Shown here: positions 50,721 through 55,014 of the stretch, piece by piece
Numbering within the stretch: the stretch's first letter is position 1
Layout of the letters: each line of letters starts with the position of its first letter
Notes under the pieces: model-generated
The model's input: only the letters and a program-made list of their open reading frames with translations
Told to the model about the DNA's origin: nothing
Databases searched by the model: none
From: CAKSST01 sp045535505
Lineage (GTDB): Bacteria > Bacillota > Clostridia > Oscillospirales > Acutalibacteraceae
Reading direction: 5' to 3'
DNA length: 55,014 nucleotides
Assembly (NCBI GenBank): GCA_045535505.1
Contig: JAZSLU010000052.1
Span: 1 to 55,014 of the forward strand
Position numbers and translations under genes: made by a program

Positions 50721-50800
50721 GTGCGCTTTAGCGCACACCTAAATTTTGCATTTTGCATTTTAAATTTTGAATTTGTGCGAAGCACATTAATTTTGCATTT
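50721..50800. repeat. Hairpin plus TTTTGCATT intergenic repeat, copies 3 and 4
   Basis: Two hairpins, GTGCGC-ttta-GCGCAC (50721-50736) and GTGC-gaa-GCAC (50775-50785), are each followed by AC-rich bases and TTTTGCATT words. This repeat fills the gap before the terminator at 50801. Confidence 0.6.
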
Positions 50801-50830
50801 AAAAAAGCGACCCTTAAGGGTCGCTTTTTT
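50801..50830. terminator. Bidirectional terminator between spoIIE and the HAD gene
   Basis: AAAAAAGCGACCC/GGGTCGCTTTTTT around a 4-base loop. Confidence 0.9.
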
Positions 50831-51497
50831 AGTCAATCAATCCAATCATTTTTGTCAGGTTTTCACCCTCGCCAACGTAAAAATCGGCTATTTTTTTCAT
50901 TTGCTCGTGTCCAAAATTATATTTATCATATATTCCAACCGTTTTCATGCCAATTTTTGATGCGGTTTCTATGGCAGTCAGCGAATCTTCAAAAACCCAC
51001 GTTTCGCTAACGTTTGAACCCATTTGCTCCGCTGCATACAAAAAAATGTCAGGCTTATCTTTGCTTTTGCCAAGCACACTGCACGAAAAAAACGCTTCAA
51101 AGTATTTCTCCATATCAAAGCGCTTCAGAGCACCTTCAACCAGCTTTGGCGTCGATGCCGATGCAATGCACATTTTAACACTCTTTTGCTTGCAATATTC
51201 CAAAAATTCAATTGCGCCCGGCTTTAAGCTTATTTTTTCGGCATAAAAATCGTCAATAATTTTGTCAACCGCATCAATAAGCTCTTGTAGTGTGCCGCCA
51301 ATGTCATAACGCTCATAGATATACGCCATTCCGTCGTTTAGCGAGAATGTGCGCACCGCCTTATCGTCTTGTTTTTTGGGGTAAAAGTTGGGGTCATCAA
51401 AGTAAATTCTTCCAATACCTTCCCAAACGTACTCCCAAACGCCCAGTGACTCAACAAGTGTGCCGTCCATATCAAAAATTGCCGTTTTAATCTGCAT
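50829..51497 (-). CDS. HAD family hydrolase, beta-phosphoglucomutase-like
   Basis: A small-molecule phosphatase or phosphosugar mutase; the substrate is not evident. The 222-aa protein has the catalytic motif FDMDGTLVES (nucleophile D9, acid D11), an alpha-helical cap, motif II in CIASAS, and the C-terminal KPDIFLYAAEQMG and FEDSLTAIE regions typical of this subfamily. Terminator at its 3' end. Confidence 0.88.
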   Translation of the reverse strand: MQIKTAIFDMDGTLVESLGVWEYVWEGIGRIYFDDPNFYPKKQDDKAVRTFSLNDGMAYIYERYDIGGTLQELIDAVDKIIDDFYAEKISLKPGAIEFLEYCKQKSVKMCIASASTPKLVEGALKRFDMEKYFEAFFSCSVLGKSKDKPDIFLYAAEQMGSNVSETWVFEDSLTAIETASKIGMKTVGIYDKYNFGHEQMKKIADFYVGEGENLTKMIGLID

Positions 51498-51564
51498 CTA
51501 TTTATCACCGCAAAGTATTATACCACAGCCGTTTTTCGTTAGCAAGAAAAAGTGTTTGGCAAAT

Positions 51565-52065
51565 TTAACGGTTTTCAATTCTTGCCAAAAATTCTTCGCT
51601 TTGCAAACGTGTCTTAAAAAAATAAATTTCTCGGCTTGCATACTTTTGCAACAAAGTTTCAACTTCGGGCTTATTGTCTGTCTCGTACCGTTGTATAAAC
51701 TCTAAGAAATCACGGTCAATTTCGTCACTGTTTTCAACCCAGGGCATATCCGAGCGCGCTTTTCCTTGGCGCGAACGTATGCCGTCCAAACATACGTCAA
51801 GCGGATAATCAAGAAAGAAAACTGTGTCACATTCTTTTATTCTGATTTCAAGTGTTGAAGCATAATTGCCGTCAATAATCCACTCGCTTTTTTGCAAAAC
51901 GTCTTTTAGCCGCTTGCAAAAAATTTCTTTGGACACCGTCGTTTTGTCGGCGTTCCAATACAGTAAATCTAAATGATAAAGCGGCAACTTGGTCCTTTCT
52001 GCCAGTTTTTTTGAAAAAGTGCTTTTGCCGCTACCGGGACAACCAATTACAATAACCTTCTTCAC
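51565..52065 (-). CDS. P-loop nucleotide kinase-like protein (FlaR/topology modulation type)
   Basis: Adenylate-kinase-fold protein often labelled a DNA topology modulation protein (FlaR); the real substrate is unknown. It has the P-loop GCPGSGKSTFSKKL at the N-terminus, LYHLDLLYWN, and the WIIDGNYASTL stretch with arginine residues downstream. The start is uncertain: GTG at 52065 (after GGTGGTGAG, close spacing) or an ATG at 52086. The longer reading from 52113 has no good ribosome site. Confidence 0.78.
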   Translation of the reverse strand: MKKVIVIGCPGSGKSTFSKKLAERTKLPLYHLDLLYWNADKTTVSKEIFCKRLKDVLQKSEWIIDGNYASTLEIRIKECDTVFFLDYPLDVCLDGIRSRQGKARSDMPWVENSDEIDRDFLEFIQRYETDNKPEVETLLQKYASREIYFFKTRLQSEEFLARIENR

Positions 52066-52129
52066 TCTCTCACCACCCACGTGCATTGTAGCATAAAGTT
52101 CTTGCGAAATCAATTTCAGGCATTAAAAT

Positions 52130-52163
52130 GTCCCGAACGAAAAACATCGTTCGGGACCGTTTT
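52130..52163. terminator. Terminator of the small lipoprotein gene
   Basis: A strong 11-bp stem, GTCCCGAACGA/TCGTTCGGGAC; the T-run follows on the + strand, while on the - strand it lies directly beyond the lipoprotein stop codon with a shorter T-rich tail. Confidence 0.65.
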
Positions 52164-52170
52164 TATAAAC

Positions 52171-52563
52171 TTACTCTTTTGTGAAAACGCGAATATCACC
52201 GTCAAAATCAAGTTGACGTTCGTTTCCTTCACATTTTACTATCTTGATAACAGTAACCATTTCGTCGGTTTCTTCAAGGCAATCTAAAGTGATGGTTTTT
52301 GTATCATCATCATATACGTAACCTTCGCACAAGTCAGAATCGTTTACAGGGTTACCGCAACTGCAATAGTATGTAAAGCTACCGTCCTCACCAAAACGAA
52401 TGGTTTCGATGTCGTTCTCAGCATCTCGTGTCCAAGAGGTGTTAACAAACTCATATTGGCTGTAATCAACCTCAACGTCATTTGTCTTGCCGCCGCCTGC
52501 ACATCCAACAAAGCAGAGAGTGCATACCAAAACCAAAGCCAATAAAGCAATAATTTTTTTCAT
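52171..52563 (-). CDS. Small lipoprotein of unknown function
   Basis: A 130-aa protein with a lipoprotein signal peptide (KKIIALLALVLVC, lipobox LCFVGC with the acylated cysteine at residue 21). The mature part is acidic with alternating polar and aromatic residues, TSWTRDAENDIETIRFGEDGSF, that looks like a small beta-barrel or lipocalin-type domain; this is a weak inference. The start was set at the ATG at 52563, which has the strong site GGGAGGAG. A reading from 52638 lacks a ribosome site. Confidence 0.8.
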   Translation of the reverse strand: MKKIIALLALVLVCTLCFVGCAGGGKTNDVEVDYSQYEFVNTSWTRDAENDIETIRFGEDGSFTYYCSCGNPVNDSDLCEGYVYDDDTKTITLDCLEETDEMVTVIKIVKCEGNERQLDFDGDIRVFTKE

Positions 52564-52686
52564 CTTTTTCTCCTCCCGAAAATAAATGATGTCTATAAAT
52601 GAAAACAAAGTATCACTTATGATTACAATATAACACATTCAATCAAAAAATCAAGAGGATTTTAATACGCACACAAAAGCAATAAC

Positions 52687-52713
52687 AAAAAGCACACCGG
52701 ATGGTGTGCTTTT
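52687..52713. terminator. Terminator hairpin downstream of the gene relic
   Basis: AAAAGCACACC/GGTGTGCTTTT with a 4-base loop, near the 3' end of the leftward unit. In the gap 52564-52771 I see no coding sequence, only this and the direct repeat. Confidence 0.75.
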
Positions 52714-52720
52714 GCTTTCT

Positions 52721-52765
52721 GGGTATTTCGAACTTAATGGCACGAATTACATGTGCCTGAAAGTC
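52721..52765. repeat. 45-bp dispersed repeat, copy A
   Basis: Matches 54327-54371 at 36 of 45 positions in the same orientation, starting GGGTA and containing CACGAA and TGCCTGAAA. Each copy lies just past the 3' end of a leftward coding segment. Confidence 0.6.
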
Positions 52766-52771
52766 AAAAAA

Positions 52772-52990
52772 TTATTCTGTAGGAAATTCAATTGCGTATG
52801 CAATTGAAAAGATAAGATTTTTCTTTACACCAGTCTGATTTTTAAAGGTTTCTACTGTTATATACGTGTATCCGTTATACTCTTTGTTAGAAAAATCATA
52901 ACGTAATTGTATAGTCGAAATAGTGATTTCACCTTTGTATTCAGCCGTGGAGTAATCTATTGAAGAAGGATACCCTAATTCTTTTATTAT
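52772..52990 (-). pseudogene. Coding relic downstream of the esterase gene
   Basis: A 72-codon reading frame bounded by stop codons, with no ATG, GTG or TTG start. Its translation looks like the C-terminal end of an exported protein, for example IDYSTAEYKGEITIST and SIAYAIEFPTE, with unbiased codon usage. It directly follows the esterase gene. It is probably the truncated 3' end of a gene whose front part was lost. I do not recognise its family. Confidence 0.55.
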
Positions 52991-52997
52991 TTATTAA

Positions 52998-54176
52998 TTA
53001 TATTTCTCTTGTAAAACAATAATTGCTAATGACATCGTCAAAATACATTATGGTTTTGTCATCTAAAATTCCCACTATGGAAAATACGTCGTCAACAGGC
53101 GGTTTTTTTGCTTTAAATGTATATAATTTATGAGTCGAACAATAAACCGTAAACCGCTTATTTCCACGTGATGTGTAGGCTTTTTTAAGCTTTTTTAATC
53201 CTTTTTCGGTTAAATTTATATCATACGTAATTGTTCCGTCTTCCAAACTATCATATGTACAACTTGTGGTCATAATGTCTTTATCAGTTATTATAACATT
53301 ACCTTTTGCATCTACAACTTTAAAATAAGGAATGTAATCATACTCGCACGTTGGGTTGGTAGCCTTGTTTTGAGCAAACAGCCAACAGAATGTATCCCGG
53401 TCAGTAAACGCATCGTTCCAAGCGGTATGACCCACGTCGGGCAGCTCAATAAAATCAACCTTTTCGCCGCCCGCAGCAATTATAGCGTTATACATATTTT
53501 GCGAATTATAAAAGGGCACAATATCGTCAAGCGTACCATGAAAAATTCTTATAGGAATATCTGTAAAAGCCGCTCCGTTATATGAATTGCCCCCGCCGCA
53601 AATCGGAATGCCCGCCGCAAAAATGTCGCCATGCTTTTCAAGCAACTCCCAAGTTGCGTATCCACCCATAGAAAGTCCGGTCACATAAATTCTGTTTTCA
53701 TCACACGAATATTCTTGCTTTATTTCATCCAACAAATGTAACACGCTTCCCAATGTTCCCATTTGGTCACCGTCATAATATTTGTCTAAATTCCACCACT
53801 CATACGATTGAGGGCATAAAACAAACGCATTTGCAACCAAATCGCCGTTTCGCGTAAACATATAATTCATGTTAGAAAGCTGTTTTTCATTATCGCTTCC
53901 TATCTCACCCGCACCATGTAAAAATAAAATTAACGGATATTCTTTAGAAGCATCATAGTTTATCGGCATATATAACGTGTAAGGCAGACTGTTACCGTTT
54001 TGAGAGTCATTAAAAACATCTTTTTTGCCTTGAGATTCTTTGAAATGGTTTTCAAATGAATATATTTTGGTAACCTTTTCGGGCCGTACAGAACCTTTGT
54101 CTGTTTCGTTGTTGCTACATGACGAAAGGCTAAAAACCAATACTATTGACATTAATAAGCATATTATTTTCTTCAT
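52998..54176 (-). CDS. Secreted lipoprotein esterase of the alpha/beta hydrolase fold
   Basis: A surface-anchored hydrolase, similar to the polyhydroxybutyrate depolymerase/feruloyl esterase-like group, with unknown substrate. The 392-aa protein starts with a lipoprotein signal (lipobox SLSSC), then an oxyanion motif LHGAGEIG, the nucleophile elbow GLSMGG, an acid in HGTLDDIVPF and the catalytic histidine in VGHTAW. The last about 110 residues form an extra domain with no recognised motif. GGCGGCG precedes the ATG, and it has its own promoter. Confidence 0.88.
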   Translation of the reverse strand: MKKIICLLMSIVLVFSLSSCSNNETDKGSVRPEKVTKIYSFENHFKESQGKKDVFNDSQNGNSLPYTLYMPINYDASKEYPLILFLHGAGEIGSDNEKQLSNMNYMFTRNGDLVANAFVLCPQSYEWWNLDKYYDGDQMGTLGSVLHLLDEIKQEYSCDENRIYVTGLSMGGYATWELLEKHGDIFAAGIPICGGGNSYNGAAFTDIPIRIFHGTLDDIVPFYNSQNMYNAIIAAGGEKVDFIELPDVGHTAWNDAFTDRDTFCWLFAQNKATNPTCEYDYIPYFKVVDAKGNVIITDKDIMTTSCTYDSLEDGTITYDINLTEKGLKKLKKAYTSRGNKRFTVYCSTHKLYTFKAKKPPVDDVFSIVGILDDKTIMYFDDVISNYCFTREI

Positions 54177-54197
54177 ATAATCGCCGCCTTTTTGTGT

Positions 54198-54226
54198 AGT
54201 ATAGCATAAAAACGGAGATAAATCAA
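54198..54226 (-). promoter_or_regulatory. Promoter of the esterase gene
   Basis: TTGATT-17-TATACT on the - strand, about 20 bases before the ATG. Confidence 0.7.
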
Positions 54227-54246
54227 TGCGGAGGGGTGTATAATGC

Positions 54247-54290
54247 GTGGCGAAGCCACACCGAACTTATTACCTATTACTTATTATTTC
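54247..54290. repeat. Hairpin repeat, copy 5 (GTGGC-gaa-GCCAC)
   Basis: The palindrome at 54247-54259 is followed by ACC and an AT-rich tract (TTATTACC, TTACTTATTA). The tail lacks the TTTTGCATT word of the other copies, so membership is less certain. Confidence 0.45.
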
Positions 54291-54329
54291 CCAAAAATCC
54301 CGCCCTCTTGCGTGAACGGGAATTTTGGG
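54290..54329. terminator. Terminator-like hairpin between esterase and membrane protein genes
   Basis: CCCAAAAATCCCG and CGGGAATTTTGGG form an imperfect stem with a 14-base loop. It would fold in both RNA directions and may end the leftward membrane-protein transcript. Confidence 0.5.
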
Positions 54330-54371
54330 TAGTTTGAACTCAATGACACGAACTAAATATGCCTGAAAACC
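54327..54371. repeat. 45-bp dispersed repeat, copy B
   Basis: The second copy of the repeat at 52721-52765, same orientation, 80% identical. Together the copies bracket the esterase gene and the relic. Confidence 0.6.
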
Positions 54372-54393
54372 TAGTTTTTCTTTTATATGTCAA

Positions 54394-55014
54394 TTACATG
54401 TCAGAAACATCTATTCTAGGAACAATAATGTAGTCAGGGGCAGAATTTGTGGAAGATGGGGTATATGGTGAACGCCTACTTTCCTCTCGTGCACGTTCTT
54501 CTGCATGTCGGTGAATTTCATCCCAATAGCGCTTATTTTCCACAGGATCGTTATCTCGCCAATAGTCATAAAACTTCTCCTCGAACTTTTCACACCGACT
54601 AAGTGCCGAAATTCTCACTTGTGTAGCTAAAATCATTCTGTCGGAAAAATAAAACACCATCCATAACATAAAATATGTGAGCAAAGCAAAACCTAATGTA
54701 AGCAAGCATAAAACAACAAAGTTGTTGCTCGTTATTTTTTCTGAAAATAATCCAAGTTTATTAAATACTTGGTGTATATTGTTGTCAGTATTAAAGTATC
54801 CCTTTAAAAATACAATACAGCAACAGCTTAAAGCTGTTAAAATTTTTAATATTCTGCTTCGCTTAACATACAGGGCATGCCACCAATCATGCCAAAGTGA
54901 TGACGCTTCTTTATGAATTTTTCGGGCGGCATTATACATTTTCTTAGTATCTTTAGCAATATTCCCAGTTGATTTATAAGGATTTTTGTCCTTTTTATGA
55001 ATTAAATAATAGAT
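54394..55014 (-). CDS. Membrane protein of unknown function, partial at the window edge
   Basis: The reading frame stays open to the right window edge (25 codons before the first internal Met), so its 5' end lies outside. The visible 206 residues have two membrane segments (near 55-70 and 101-123 counted from the window edge), a charged C-terminal tail with AEERAREESRR, and a Ser/Pro/Thr-rich end. No family is recognised. A start at the internal ATG at 54939 is possible but would ignore a coding-like upstream stretch. Confidence 0.65.
   Translation of the reverse strand: MYYLIHKKDKNPYKSTGNIAKDTKKMYNAARKIHKEASSLWHDWWHALYVKRSRILKILTALSCCCIVFLKGYFNTDNNIHQVFNKLGLFSEKITSNNFVVLCLLTLGFALLTYFMLWMVFYFSDRMILATQVRISALSRCEKFEEKFYDYWRDNDPVENKRYWDEIHRHAEERAREESRRSPYTPSSTNSAPDYIIVPRIDVSDM

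Noticed and set aside
52740..52758. GGCAC...GTGCC inverted repeat inside repeat copy A as an operator
   Set aside because: The symmetry is lost in copy B, so it is not a conserved part of the repeat.
1..55014. CRISPR arrays, insertion sequences, prophage or integrative elements
   Set aside because: No regularly spaced repeats, transposase, integrase or phage structural genes are seen on either strand.

Overview
This window is a chromosomal segment of a low-GC, anaerobic, endospore-forming Firmicute, most likely a gut Clostridia of the Oscillospirales/Ruminococcaceae type. That placement is an inference. It rests on a single-chain pyruvate:ferredoxin oxidoreductase, Rex, a type III glutamine synthetase, SpoIIE, a SigH-like sigma factor, the DUF421-DUF4363 pair, AT-rich intergenic DNA and many TTGACA-17-TATAAT promoters. 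No rRNA, intact tRNA, phage, integrase, transposase or CRISPR array is visible. It reads as ordinary core genome, and its main interest lies in RNA-level regulation and unusual intergenic elements.

Layout. 1-14.1 kb: a long leftward block read from thyX toward rnmV, covering dTMP supply (thyX, tmk), a DJ-1 protein, folate (5-formyl-THF cyclo-ligase), cell wall (mltG, a PBP), a U32 peptidase, alaS, HIT, a phosphoribosyltransferase, comEC, holA and rnmV. 14.2-22.6 kb: a divergent long PRPP synthetase, dUTPase, nifJ, a CNNM/CBS membrane protein and a DUF3048 lipoprotein. 22.6-28.9 kb: a solitary MazF toxin, rex, DUF421-DUF4363, rodA, phosphoglucomutase, a SigH-like sigma factor and a zinc-ribbon protein. 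29-33.2 kb: response regulator, histidine kinase, HtrA protease and a YwlG-type protein. 33.2-39.6 kb: an operon of three small unknown proteins, a phosphodiesterase with an apparently leaderless mRNA, split chromate transporters, ammonia-type NadE, a GMP synthetase lacking its glutaminase domain, a prolyl-tRNA editing protein and hisF/hisH. 39.7-46 kb: glnN, a glycine-riboswitch-controlled AGCS symporter, and uracil permease plus upp behind a leader-peptide attenuator. 46-51.5 kb: radical SAM protein, CCA-adding enzyme, spoIIE and a HAD hydrolase. 51.5-55 kb: kinase-like P-loop protein, small lipoprotein, esterase lipoprotein, a gene relic, repeats, and a membrane-protein gene that runs off the right edge.

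The most notable observation is upstream of the uracil permease (43.81-44.03 kb). A strong promoter is followed by a 28-codon Phe-rich leader ORF, a small hairpin with a long U-rich tract inside the ORF, and a strong terminator whose 5' arm overlaps the leader stop codon. This matches the layout of UTP-sensing attenuation in enterobacterial pyrBI, whereas Firmicutes normally use PyrR for this task. Next to it, the glycine riboswitch has a visible alternative pairing that predicts an OFF switch.

Other points worth a second look: three intergenic hairpins that bury the Shine-Dalgarno sequence of the next gene (two are also terminators); a leaderless phosphodiesterase mRNA whose promoter collides with that of a divergent operon; a 22-bp-spaced spoIIE promoter with a Spo0A-like box; a tRNA-like element after the sigma factor gene; a repeat family with covarying hairpins; and a ComEC with a degenerate nuclease domain. 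All family assignments come from reading motifs in the sequence; no database search was run.
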